Shown one piece after another: positions 1 to 8,390 of a DNA stretch of 64,000 bases. The position numbers and the translations under genes are program-made. The stretch is taken from contig DINI01000031.1 in the NCBI GenBank assembly GCA_002426755.1, positions 1 through 64,000 of the forward strand, read 5' to 3'. Under the pieces are notes generated by a model. The model was given only the letters and a program-made list of their open reading frames with translations, was not told the DNA's origin and ran no database searches. This stretch comes from Flavobacteriaceae bacterium UBA5544. Its GTDB lineage: Bacteria; Bacteroidota; Bacteroidia; Flavobacteriales; Flavobacteriaceae. Numbering within the stretch: the first letter of the stretch is position 1; every line of letters begins with the position of its first letter.

Positions 1-475
1 TCGGTCGGGAGCGGGTTGGCGTTGTTCTGGGCGTTGATAAGGGTCTCGTGGTACGAGAGGGAAAGCCCTGGGGCGCCTCCCGTTATCTGTGCCTCGGCAT
101 CCGATAAATCGAACATCCCGAAACCGTCGTTGTTGGGGTCGCAGTATTCCAAAGGGGATGGAACGAAGGCCACTGGGGCCTGCGCAACCTGGAGGACGAG
201 CGAAGTGATGTCATAACAGCCCGTGGTGCTGTTCTCTACCCTGGCGTAGACGGTCTGTCCATTGGCAAGGTTGGTATAGGGTATCGGCAACGGGGACGTT
301 CCAGAAACGGCATCGGCAGATGTGAGGTGGTAGCTAACAACTGATGTTGGGTCACCCCCGGTTATCTCATTGTCCTTAACGGTAAGGTCAATCTGCGTGA
401 TCCCGTCAGACACATTGTCGTCGCAGACCACCAAAGGCGTAGGGGCGATGACCGTCGGCAAGGGGTTAACCGTAA
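1..475. other. GC-rich segment within the adhesin gene
   Basis: Counted by eye, the first 120 bases are about 61% GC and most 60-base lines up to about 475 are 55-60%. Coding sequence of the same gene beyond about 660 is roughly 33-45%. The reading frame continues without a break, and the change falls at the border between the 77-residue repeats and the next module type. This could be an imported module or an assembly join. Confidence 0.8.
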
Positions 476-3400
476 ACGTAACCACGCTTGAGGAAGGGCA
501 GATTCCACTTGTAGTATACTCAATACTGTAAGTTACTCCAGGAGTTGCACCAGTAACTGTTCCTGTTGCACTGTCAACAATAGCCGTATCGGATGGAAGT
601 GGGTTGAACATAAATGTACCTCCTGTATCTCCATTGATTGTTGCCGTTGCACCATCACATGTTGATGTCATTACAAAGTTAGAATCATCGATTGGCAATA
701 CATTCAAGACTTGAGTACTTGACACAGGACAAATTCCTGAAGTTAAGTATAAAATTGTGTAAGATGCGCCTGAAGTACCATTCGTAACTGTTCCAGCAAT
801 TGGATCAATCATCGCTGCGTCCGACGGAACTGGATTAAATGAAAATGTTCCCCCAGATGTACCGATGACAGTCGCTGTACCTCCATCGCATGTCGGTGCC
901 ATAACAAATGAAGCATCGTCCGAAGTTAATACAGTGACATTTTGAGTACTAGTTGCAGGGCAAGCTCCCGAAGTAGTATATTCAACACCGTAAGTAGTTG
1001 CTGATGTCCCATCAGTAATTGTTCCTGTAGTCGTGTCAATCACCGCATTATCAGTCGGTAACGGATTAAAAGCGAAAACACCTCCAACAGCTCCGGTAAT
1101 AGTAGCCGTTGCCCCATCACAGGTAGGAGTCAATGTAAATGAAGCATCATCCACAGGTGTAACCGTAAATACTTGATTGCTTACACTTGGACATGTGCCA
1201 GAGGTTGTATAATCAACAGAGTAAGATAAACCCGAAGTCCCCCCGGTAACCGTTCCCGTCGAAGCGTCGATCACTGCTGAATCTGATGGTATTGGGTTGA
1301 AAGAAAATGTTCCTCCAGCGTCCCCTGAAATAGCAGCCGTTGCACCATCACAGGTAGGTGTCATTGTGAAGGAAGAATCATCAACAGTAATCACGCTAAA
1401 CGTTTGTGTGGTCGTCAATGGACAATTTCCAGAAGTTGTATACTCTATTGTATAGGATGCTCCCGATGTCGCTCCGGTCACTGTACCCGTTGATGGATTT
1501 ATTACAGCTGAATCTGTTGGCGAAGGATTAAACGAAAATGTCCCTCCCAACGTTCCTGTAACTACAACAGTAGCACCATCACATGTTGGAGTAATGTCAA
1601 AAGAACCATCATCTGAAGGATTTAATACTAAATTAAAAAGAGGAGTAGATGACACATTGTTACATGAAGCATCTCCAATTCGTTCAATCCTGACATAAAT
1701 AGGTTGTGGATTTGATGTATTAGTATATGGACTGACCAGAGCCCCCGTACCTGTATCTGCATCCGTAAATGATGCATAATAAGTGACGTTAAAATCTGAA
1801 GATGGTTGAGCTCCAAGAATAGTAAGTGTCTGCGATTCTAAATCAAATTCTTCAAATCCGTCATTAGAAGCATCGTCGCAAACGATCAAATCTGAAACTG
1901 GATTAATAGTTGGTTGTGCAGTTATGTTTAGTGTAAAAGTCTCCGTGTTATAACATCCAGAAGTTCCATATTCTACTCTAACATATATGATTTGACCATC
2001 TGTTCCTTGATATGTTGATGGAGCGGCAATTGGACTGACATCTCCATCTGCATCTGCCTGTGATTCATGATAGGTAACGACAAGATCAGCCGGAATCGGA
2101 GTTGGAGTTAGTACAATTGGAGTATTTTGGGTTAAATCAAATATATAAGGTGCCGCTCCTGGATTGCATAAAAATAAATTATTTGGCTCCGCATTAATTA
2201 CTTCTGGAATAACCTCAATACATACCTCTTTGGTGTACTCGCAACCAAAATCATCAGAAGCTCGATATGTGTAACAATGTGTACCAGCTGTTGTGGGCTG
2301 TACAGTGATAACATCTCCAGAAGTATTAATTATGGACGCATCCGGATCCCAAGATTCGGATACAATTGTATTAGACGGTGGGACAATAGATTGATCAAAG
2401 TTTAAATTCCAAGAAAAAAGCGTCCCGTCGTCAATCGCCCATAAATCTGAAACAATGAACGTCCAATTTCCATTTAAAGGTGCTCCGATTAAATTATTAA
2501 AAGAAGAAGTTGGAAGGGGAGCATAAGTTCCAACTGGAACACTTGTACCTGTTACAGCGACATCATTTATTGATTGTGTAGCTGTTGGAGAAAAACAATA
2601 TTGCCAACCCACTCCCGGCACCCCATTATCAGCTTGATCGGGCACACCAAAATAGGCTCCCGGATCACTACCATCACCATATTCCAAAAAATCTACTCTA
2701 GCTCCATTGGGAGCGACCAAATAAATATCCAAATCACCAATGAATGAATGTTCCATTGTTACACAGATATCTGTAATTTGAGAAACATTTGTAATTACTT
2801 GACCAGGACCATAACAATCCACTGTAATTGTCGATGTATAAGAAGCGGCTTGACCAGTCGATTGGGTATCCTGCAACCATGTTTGGTCAAATATTTGAGG
2901 GGCGCAGTCTTCAAACTGTGGTATTTCTGCAAGACCAGTGATGGTAGTTGTCTCTCCAAAACAAATCGTACTTTGCGTCGCAACTGTACCTGTAAAATCG
3001 ATTTCTGGAGATACTCGAACCACTTGACTTATACTATTAATACTACTACATCCCAAAGGGTTGGTATCTGTCACTACTAAATCTACAACATAAATACCTG
3101 GTGAATCATAAGTCGCAGTAACTACCTGACCTGTTGCCGAAGTTGTATTTCCAAAATCCCAATCGTAAGTTGCGCCTGTACCATCAACAGAAAATGTGGC
3201 GCTTCCTTCAAACGTCACATCACCTCCCACACATATCAAGATCTCACCTGATGCACTCGGTGCTGGCGTTGAGCTATCCAATTGAGCCGTGATATCTTGA
3301 CATGGTGTATAGCAAGATATAGTTGCTGCCCATCCTGGTCCAGTTCCTGAAGCATTAGATATAAATTCAATCGTTAAACATCCTGTAGGATTTCCTGATG

Positions 3401-3728
3401 AAGCAGTGATAAGACCCGGGTTATTAGTTGGACCGCCAGAAAATGTCCCAAAACTGACTGCAGCGGTACTATCACCATCATATATTGTGATAGTATCAGC
3501 GTTCAATTGAGTATTAAACAATGTGAAATTTAATTGAGCAGACTGGCCAGGGTTTTCAGGACAAATAGTAAGCACCAGCGTTTCGTTACTGCTATAATTC
3601 CCCGCGTTTCCGCCAGAATCATAAAAAGTACCTGAACATTGAGATACTGTACCATTATGCATAAATACGTCTTGAGAAAACGCGCTATAAATACTTAAAA
3701 AAAAGAGTATGAGGGTAACTTTTTTCAT
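1..3728 (-). CDS. Giant modular secreted adhesin, 5' part only (gliding/T9SS-type surface protein)
   Basis: The frame is open from the ATG at 3728 to the left edge (about 1242 residues) and the C-terminus is missing. The first 19 residues are a signal peptide ending in AFSQ. Modules in order: a CUB-like domain (about residues 20-135), a PKD domain (about 140-240, with YDWDFG), a P/Homo-B proprotein-convertase domain (about 320-440, with GDLDIYLVAPNG), and modules with the pattern CDxxxDGxxxFDL ... YxxxxDA ... YVRVE. Five tandem 77-residue repeats follow (about 703-1087), then more CDxNxDG modules to the edge. This architecture is typical of very large T9SS-exported Flavobacteriaceae surface proteins, so a C-terminal sorting domain is expected outside the window; that is inference. 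It starts one base after the stop of the upstream gene, so the two are probably translated together. The last 475 bp are much richer in GC than the rest. Confidence 0.9.
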   Translation of the reverse strand, partial: MKKVTLILFFLSIYSAFSQDVFMHNGTVSQCSGTFYDSGGNAGNYSSNETLVLTICPENPGQSAQLNFTLFNTQLNADTITIYDGDSTAAVSFGTFSGGPTNNPGLITASSGNPTGCLTIEFISNASGTGPGWAATISCYTPCQDITAQLDSSTPAPSASGEILICVGGDVTFEGSATFSVDGTGATYDWDFGNTTSATGQVVTATYDSPGIYVVDLVVTDTNPLGCSSINSISQVVRVSPEIDFTGTVATQSTICFGETTTITGLAEIPQFEDCAPQIFDQTWLQDTQSTGQAASYTSTITVDCYGPGQVITNVSQITDICVTMEHSFIGDLDIYLVAPNGARVDFLEYGDGSDPGAYFGVPDQADNGVPGVGWQYCFSPTATQSINDVAVTGTSVPVGTYAPLPTSSFNNLIGAPLNGNWTFIVSDLWAIDDGTLFSWNLNFDQSIVPPSNTIVSESWDPDASIINTSGDVITVQPTTAGTHCYTYRASDDFGCEYTKEVCIEVIPEVINAEPNNLFLCNPGAAPYIFDLTQNTPIVLTPTPIPADLVVTYHESQADADGDVSPIAAPSTYQGTDGQIIYVRVEYGTSGCYNTETFTLNITAQPTINPVSDLIVCDDASNDGFEEFDLESQTLTILGAQPSSDFNVTYYASFTDADTGTGALVSPYTNTSNPQPIYVRIERIGDASCNNVSSTPLFNLVLNPSDDGSFDITPTCDGATVVVTGTLGGTFSFNPSPTDSAVINPSTGTVTGATSGASYTIEYTTSGNCPLTTTQTFSVITVDDSSFTMTPTCDGATAAISGDAGGTFSFNPIPSDSAVIDASTGTVTGGTSGLSYSVDYTTSGTCPSVSNQVFTVTPVDDASFTLTPTCDGATATITGAVGGVFAFNPLPTDNAVIDTTTGTITDGTSATTYGVEYTTSGACPATSTQNVTVLTSDDASFVMAPTCDGGTATVIGTSGGTFSFNPVPSDAAMIDPIAGTVTNGTSGASYTILYLTSGICPVSSTQVLNVLPIDDSNFVMTSTCDGATATINGDTGGTFMFNPLPSDTAIVDSATGTVTGATPGVTYSIEYTTSGICPSSSVVTFTVNPLPTVIAPTPLVVCDDNVSDGITQIDLTVKDNEITGGDPTSVVSYHLTSADAVSGTSPLPIPYTNLANGQTVYARVENSTTGCYDITSLVLQVAQAPVAFVPSPLEYCDPNNDGFGMFDLSDAEAQITGGAPGLSLSYHETLINAQNNANPLPT
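466..1620 (-). repeat. Five tandem 231-bp (77-residue) repeats inside the adhesin
   Basis: The codons for the CDGAT motif recur at plus-strand anchors 652, 883, 1114, 1345 and 1576, spaced exactly 231 bp, so each unit is 77 residues with no indels. Each unit contains a TPTCDGAT core, a GGTFSFNP stretch, a phrase like SxTGTVTxGTSG and ends in YTTSGxCP. The copies differ at many synonymous positions, so they are not a fresh duplication. They look like Ig/SprB-type beta modules that extend the adhesin away from the cell. Confidence 0.9.
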
Positions 3729-3729
3729 C

Positions 3730-4248
3730 TTAATTTTTGGATTTGGATGATTCTTGTTTTAAACGATAGGTGTCTAAATGCTGTGAACTGATGAAAATAT
3801 AATAATTGGTATTATCTACCTTATAATGTTCACCGCTTCTAGAATAAAAATTGAATTCATATTTTAAAGGATTGAATGTTTCTGGATTGAAAACTATATC
3901 TCTATCCAAATCGACAACATAATCATCAAACAGAGGTACTTCTGACAATGATTTACATTCCTTAAATTTTGCAGGATTATCAACCCTTCTATATGTAACG
4001 CGATTTCTTAAGATGTTTTTAATATCCTTCACTCGCTGTGGATGGTTTAATATATCCTCTTGGGTTTTATCGCCGTAGACTTCATTAATAAACTTTAATT
4101 CTTTTGTAGTTAATGGCGCATCAACATTTGAATCATAGGTCACTACCGGAAGTGGTTGCTGATTGGTTTTTTTAATTTGTGCAAACACAGGGCACGAAAG
4201 CAAAAGACTTAAGGCAATCAGTGAAGACAATCGAAATTTTATTCTCAT
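3730..4248 (-). CDS. Secreted protein of unknown function, partner of the adhesin gene
   Basis: A 172-residue protein with a signal peptide (residues 1-24, ending PVFAQ). I do not recognise a named domain. The mature part is polar and mixed alpha/beta, with a stretch NHPQRVKDIKNILRNR and a tyrosine-rich C-terminal third, and a lysine/serine tail. The single cysteine in the mature part lies near residue 98 (FKECKS). It ends one base before the ATG of the giant adhesin (TAAGATG), so both are likely co-transcribed and coupled in translation. A role in export, processing or anchoring of the adhesin is a guess from position only. Confidence 0.8.
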   Translation of the reverse strand: MRIKFRLSSLIALSLLLSCPVFAQIKKTNQQPLPVVTYDSNVDAPLTTKELKFINEVYGDKTQEDILNHPQRVKDIKNILRNRVTYRRVDNPAKFKECKSLSEVPLFDDYVVDLDRDIVFNPETFNPLKYEFNFYSRSGEHYKVDNTNYYIFISSQHLDTYRLKQESSKSKN

Positions 4249-4399
4249 TGCTAATTTTTTAAATTTTTAAGGTCTGAAATTTAAGTATTTTTTAAGGAAC
4301 AAACTGTTAATTAGTTAATGAAATTAACATCTTAACATAACAATCATATAACATTTAAAATTTAAAAATTCCTACCTGTGATTGAATATTTTTAATGCT

Positions 4400-4407
4400 T
4401 ATCTTTG
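4400..4407 (+). promoter_or_regulatory. Promoter -7 box of folE
   Basis: TATCTTTG matches the Bacteroidota -7 consensus TAnnTTTG and lies 39 bases before the folE ATG. A TTG at 4382-4384 is a possible -33 element. Confidence 0.6.
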
Positions 4408-4446
4408 CAATCTGTTTAATTTGAAGCGTATTCAGTATTTATTATA

Positions 4447-5124
4447 ATGAAAGTAAAAAACGACATAGAAGATTTTGAGTCTCTAGGCGATAACCATGTA
4501 GGCACTTCCGCCAATACTCCAATGCGCGAAGATGCCTTTAAATTGTCTCAGGATGAAAAAATTGACATTATAAAGGATGATGTTCGCCATATTATGGAAA
4601 CGTTAGGACTTGACCTTACCGATGATAGTTTAAATGGTACTCCCTTGAGAGTTGCTAAAATGTTTGTAAAAGAGTTGTTTGGCGGCTTGGACCCCAAGAA
4701 AAAACCTTCAGCCTCTACTTTTGACAACAAATATAAATATGGCGAAATGCTTGTTGAGAAAAACATCACGGTCTATTCAACATGCGAGCATCATTTATTG
4801 CCAATAGTTGGAAAAGCCCACGTGGCCTATATTTCCAACGGGACAGTTGTGGGTTTGTCTAAAATGAATCGTATTGTCGATTATTACGCAAAACGCCCTC
4901 AAGTGCAAGAACGTTTGACCATCCAAATTGTAAAAGAGCTGCAACAAGTTCTTAATACAGAAGACGTTGCTTGTGTGATTGATGCCAAACATTTGTGTGT
5001 CAATTCAAGAGGTATCAGAGATGTTGATAGCAGTACGGTAACTTCAGAGTTTGGAGGAAAGTTTAAAGACAAAGAAATGAAACGAGAGTTTTTAGATTAT
5101 ATTAAACTAGATACTTCTTTTTAA
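4447..5124 (+). CDS. folE: GTP cyclohydrolase I
   Basis: Converts GTP to 7,8-dihydroneopterin triphosphate, the entry to tetrahydrofolate and, in bacteria with queE, to queuosine (EC 3.5.4.16). The 225-residue length suits the family. The zinc ligands are visible as Cys113 and His116 in TCEHHLLP and Cys184 in KHLCVNSRG. The substrate-binding stretch VGLSKMNRIVDYYAKRPQ lies at about 135-152. The first ~30 residues are a poorly conserved polar extension. It is the first gene of a rightward run with cysS 33 bp downstream. queE at 25170-25799 uses a downstream product of this enzyme. Confidence 0.97.
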   Translation: MKVKNDIEDFESLGDNHVGTSANTPMREDAFKLSQDEKIDIIKDDVRHIMETLGLDLTDDSLNGTPLRVAKMFVKELFGGLDPKKKPSASTFDNKYKYGEMLVEKNITVYSTCEHHLLPIVGKAHVAYISNGTVVGLSKMNRIVDYYAKRPQVQERLTIQIVKELQQVLNTEDVACVIDAKHLCVNSRGIRDVDSSTVTSEFGGKFKDKEMKREFLDYIKLDTSF

Positions 5125-5157
5125 ATTTCTTTACATTCACAAAACGAATCGTTACCA

Positions 5158-6642
5158 ATGCATCTTTACAACATACAACACATCAATATTTATAATTCCC
5201 TTTCAGGCGAAAAAGAAACATTCCAATCCATTCATGAAGGGTATGTTGGGATGTACGTCTGTGGGCCAACCGTTTACAGCAATGTACATTTGGGGAATGT
5301 CAGAACTTTCATGTCTTTTGATATGATTTTTAGATATTTTAAGCATTTGGGTTATAAGGTTCGTTTTGTAAGAAATATTACTGATGCTGGGCACCTGGAA
5401 AACGATGCCGATGTGGGTGAAGATCGAATTGCTAAAAAAGCACGCCTGGAAGAAATAGAGCCTATGGAAGTCGTTCAACGCTATACCGTTGATTTTCATA
5501 ATATTTTGAACGCCTTCAATTTTTTACCTCCGAGCATTGAACCAACAGCTACCGGCCACATTATCGAACAAATTGAAATCATTAAAACCATTCTTGACAA
5601 GGGGTTGGCATATGAAGTGAATGGCTCCGTTTATTTTGATGTATTGAAATACAATGAAACCAAACAATATGGCATTTTGAGCAAACGAAATGTGGAAGAC
5701 TTAATGCACAATTCACGTGAACTTGATGGCCAAAGCGACAAAAAAAAACCACAGGATTTTGCCCTTTGGAAAAAAGCTGAACCCCAACATATCATGCGCT
5801 GGCCTTCACCTTGGAGCGACGGCTTTCCTGGTTGGCACTTGGAGTGTACAGCAATGAGCACCAAATATTTGGGTGAGCATTTCGACATCCACGGAGGTGG
5901 AATGGATTTAAAATTCCCTCATCATGAATGTGAAATTGCACAAGGTGAAGCTTGCAATGACCAAACACCCGTCAATTATTGGATGCATGCCAATATGCTG
6001 ATTATGAATGGCAAAAAAATGGCAAAATCGACAGGTAATTTTATTTTGCCCAATGAAATTTTTTCAGGTGACAATCCGCACATCACAAAGGCTTACTCTC
6101 CAAGTGTTGCCCGTTTCTTCATGCTTCAAGCACATTATAGAAGTGTGCTCGATTTTACAAACAATGGACTTTTGGCAAGCGAAAAAGGGTTTTACCGTTT
6201 GATGGATGCCATCAATGTTCTGGATGAATTGAAAACATCAACAACTTCGACATTCAATATTAAGGAATGGAAACAAGGTTGTTATGACGCCATGAACGAC
6301 GATTTCAATTCGCCAATGGTCATAGCCAACTTATTTGAAGCTGTGAAGTTTATCAACCAAATAAAAGATGGAAGTGCCACCATCACAAAAGAAGATTTGG
6401 TGTTACTTAAAACTACTATATACGATTTTACTTTTGATATTCTAGGGTTGGTGAATGTCACAAAAGCTGCAGAATCGACCACAGATAAACTGACGTCGGC
6501 TGTTGAATTATTGATTCAATTGCGCCAAGAAGCAAGAGCCAATAAGGATTTTGCGTTGTCGGACAAGATACGTGATGAATTGGCAGCAAAAGGAATTCAA
6601 TTGAATGACGGAAAAGAAGGAACGACATTTTCAACAAATTGA
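5158..6642 (+). CDS. cysS: Cysteinyl-tRNA synthetase
   Basis: Class I aminoacyl-tRNA synthetase that charges tRNA-Cys with cysteine (EC 6.1.1.16), 494 residues, full length. It shows the HIGH-type motif HLGN (44-47) inside YSNVHLGNVRTF, and the KMSKS-type motif KMAKS (287-291). Zinc ligands typical of the family are present: Cys35 in MYVCGPTVY, the cysteine in GWHLECTAMS, and FPHHECEIAQ. The start is the ATG at 5158. It follows folE by 33 bp and is followed by yidD, forming a likely operon. Confidence 0.97.
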   Translation: MHLYNIQHINIYNSLSGEKETFQSIHEGYVGMYVCGPTVYSNVHLGNVRTFMSFDMIFRYFKHLGYKVRFVRNITDAGHLENDADVGEDRIAKKARLEEIEPMEVVQRYTVDFHNILNAFNFLPPSIEPTATGHIIEQIEIIKTILDKGLAYEVNGSVYFDVLKYNETKQYGILSKRNVEDLMHNSRELDGQSDKKKPQDFALWKKAEPQHIMRWPSPWSDGFPGWHLECTAMSTKYLGEHFDIHGGGMDLKFPHHECEIAQGEACNDQTPVNYWMHANMLIMNGKKMAKSTGNFILPNEIFSGDNPHITKAYSPSVARFFMLQAHYRSVLDFTNNGLLASEKGFYRLMDAINVLDELKTSTTSTFNIKEWKQGCYDAMNDDFNSPMVIANLFEAVKFINQIKDGSATITKEDLVLLKTTIYDFTFDILGLVNVTKAAESTTDKLTSAVELLIQLRQEARANKDFALSDKIRDELAAKGIQLNDGKEGTTFSTN

Positions 6643-6662
6643 TTTGGGCATTGGGTTTAAGA

Positions 6663-6896
6663 ATGAAAAAAATACTTACATATCCATTCTTACTGCTCAT
6701 TAAAGGATATCAACTGTTTATATCACCATTAACTCCAGCAACCTGTCGTTTTCACCCCACCTGTTCCCAATATGCAAAGGAAGCTCTTGAAATACATGGA
6801 TTGTTCAAAGGTGGTTGGTTAGCTACAAAAAGGATATTTAGTTGTCATCCTTGGGGCAAATCGGGTTATGACCCCGTTCCTCCAAAAAGGGATTAA
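6663..6896 (+). CDS. yidD: Membrane protein insertion efficiency factor YidD
   Basis: A 77-residue protein with the YidD signature CRFHPTCSQYAKEAL followed by HPWGKSGYDPVPP. YidD is a small membrane-associated protein that helps YidC insert inner-membrane proteins. The ATG at 6663 was chosen because it begins the conserved sequence MKKILTYPFLLLIKGYQLF; in-frame TTG/ATT codons from 6639 would overlap the cysS stop. It is 20 bp after cysS. In many bacteria yidD sits by rnpA/yidC; here it is with cysS and lgt. Confidence 0.93.
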   Translation: MKKILTYPFLLLIKGYQLFISPLTPATCRFHPTCSQYAKEALEIHGLFKGGWLATKRIFSCHPWGKSGYDPVPPKRD

Positions 6897-6963
6897 TTTA
6901 TAATATCCATAACATAAAGTCTTTCTCAAAATGGTATATTTACCAATCAAAAAACTAAACTAA

Positions 6964-7794
6964 ATGCATCTTCTTAAATTCGTTTGGAATCCTTCAAAAG
7001 GGATTGACATTTTCGGTTTCTTCACATTACATTATTATAGTATGATGTGGATTGTGGCTTTCATCATTGGTTTTTTCATCACAAAACGCATCTATAAAAA
7101 TGAAGGTCAAAGTGATGAATCGTTGGATTCCTTATTTATTTATTCGGTTCTTGGAATCATGATTGGCGCTCGATTAGGCCACGTCATTTTCTACCAACCC
7201 GAACTTTTCAAGCAAGATTTCTGGAGTATTTTTCTACCTTTCAGTTTTAAAAACGGTATGCATTTTACAGGTTTTCAAGGGTTGGCAAGCCATGGAGCAG
7301 CGATAGGAATGATTCTGTCGATGTACCTCTACAATAAAAAAGTACTGCATAAATCTGTTATTTGGATTTTGGACAGAGTTGTGATTCCTGTAGCGTCCGG
7401 AGCGGTATTTGTTAGGATTGGAAATTTTATCAATTCAGAAATTGTCGGAAAACCAACGGGAAGTGATTTTGGTGTTGTTTTTGTGCAAAATGGAGAGGAT
7501 TTTGCACGTCATCCCGCACAATTGTATGAGTCGTTCTGCTATATTTTTGTGTTTCTGATTTTGTTCTATTTCTACTGGAAAACAAAGAAAAGTGAACAAC
7601 AAGGGTTTTTATTTGGATTGTTTTTACTCTTACTTTGGACCATTCGATTCTTCGTTGAATTTGTCAAAGAGCCTCAAGGTAAAGAATACTTTACAATGAT
7701 GGGCTTAAACACTGGTCAATTGTTGAGTATACCTTTTATCCTTATTGGTCTGTATTTTATGTTTCTTTATAAGCCAAAAACGAAACTTTCGTAA
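6964..7794 (+). CDS. lgt: Prolipoprotein diacylglyceryl transferase
   Basis: Integral inner-membrane enzyme that adds diacylglycerol from phosphatidylglycerol to the lipobox cysteine of prolipoproteins (EC 2.5.1.145), 276 residues. The family signature RIGNFINSE (151-159) with essential Arg151, the SHGAA stretch (109-113, counterpart of HGGL) and GARLGHVIFYQPE are visible, with about seven membrane segments. It ends in TAATG, sharing one base with the start of the next gene, itself a lipoprotein and therefore a likely substrate. Confidence 0.96.
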   Translation: MHLLKFVWNPSKGIDIFGFFTLHYYSMMWIVAFIIGFFITKRIYKNEGQSDESLDSLFIYSVLGIMIGARLGHVIFYQPELFKQDFWSIFLPFSFKNGMHFTGFQGLASHGAAIGMILSMYLYNKKVLHKSVIWILDRVVIPVASGAVFVRIGNFINSEIVGKPTGSDFGVVFVQNGEDFARHPAQLYESFCYIFVFLILFYFYWKTKKSEQQGFLFGLFLLLLWTIRFFVEFVKEPQGKEYFTMMGLNTGQLLSIPFILIGLYFMFLYKPKTKLS

Positions 7795-8291
7795 TGAAAC
7801 GACAGTATTTAAGAATAATTTCATTTGTTGCCTTTGGTATGTGTTGTTTGTCCATCTCATCATGTAAAGAGGATAAAAAAACAGTAAAGCCTGTTGTCAT
7901 CACTTTTAAAAAGGAAGGTGAATTGACTATCAAAAAAGCTTCAAACGATTCCATTATTAAAAAGATAGATATTGAAATCGCAGATAACGACTACGAAACA
8001 CAAACAGGTATGATGTATCGCGATTCAATGGAGGATACCCAAGGAATGTTATTTGTTTTTCCAGACGCTCAATATCATACCTTTTATATGAAGAACACAC
8101 GCATTCCTTTAGATATTATTTATATAGGGTCTGACAAGAAAATTGTAAGTATCCAAAAAAATGCAAAACCTTTTGATGAATCGTCCTTGCCTTCCAATGC
8201 TCCAGCACAATATGTGTTGGAAATCAATGCAGGTTTATCTGAAACATGGAATTTAGAAGTTGGTGATGTGATAAATTATACCAATCTATAG
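7794..8291 (+). CDS. DUF192 family lipoprotein
   Basis: A 165-residue protein with a lipoprotein signal peptide (SISSC, Cys24). The DUF192 domain covers about residues 60-160 and includes TQTGMMYRDSM, MLFVFPD, FYMKNTRIPLDIIYI and an alanine/proline-rich YVLEINAG end, all typical of the family. The biochemical role of DUF192 is not established. The start ATG overlaps the lgt stop by one base, so translation is coupled to lgt. Confidence 0.92.
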   Translation: MKRQYLRIISFVAFGMCCLSISSCKEDKKTVKPVVITFKKEGELTIKKASNDSIIKKIDIEIADNDYETQTGMMYRDSMEDTQGMLFVFPDAQYHTFYMKNTRIPLDIIYIGSDKKIVSIQKNAKPFDESSLPSNAPAQYVLEINAGLSETWNLEVGDVINYTNL

Positions 8292-8332
8292 GTAGTTTCT
8301 CTTAAAATAAAAACCTTCCTTAAATTATAAAT

Positions 8333-8364
8333 AAAAAAGACTGCCATTTCTGCCAGTCTTTTTT
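8333..8364. terminator. Bidirectional terminator between the DUF192 gene and secDF
   Basis: An 11-bp stem (AAAAAAGACTG / CAGTCTTTTTT) around a 10-base loop, with A and T runs on both sides. It lies between two convergent genes and can stop transcription from either side. Confidence 0.85.
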
Positions 8365-8390
8365 CATTTAAATTATATCTTCAATACAGA

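Noticed and set aside
466..1620. Regular 231-bp tandem repeats as a CRISPR-like or satellite array
   Set aside because: They are in one open frame, phased in codons, diverged at synonymous sites, and without spacer structure.
2748..3080. 110-codon plus-strand frame inside the adhesin
   Set aside because: It lies opposite the P-domain coding region and has no start signal or recognisable domain.
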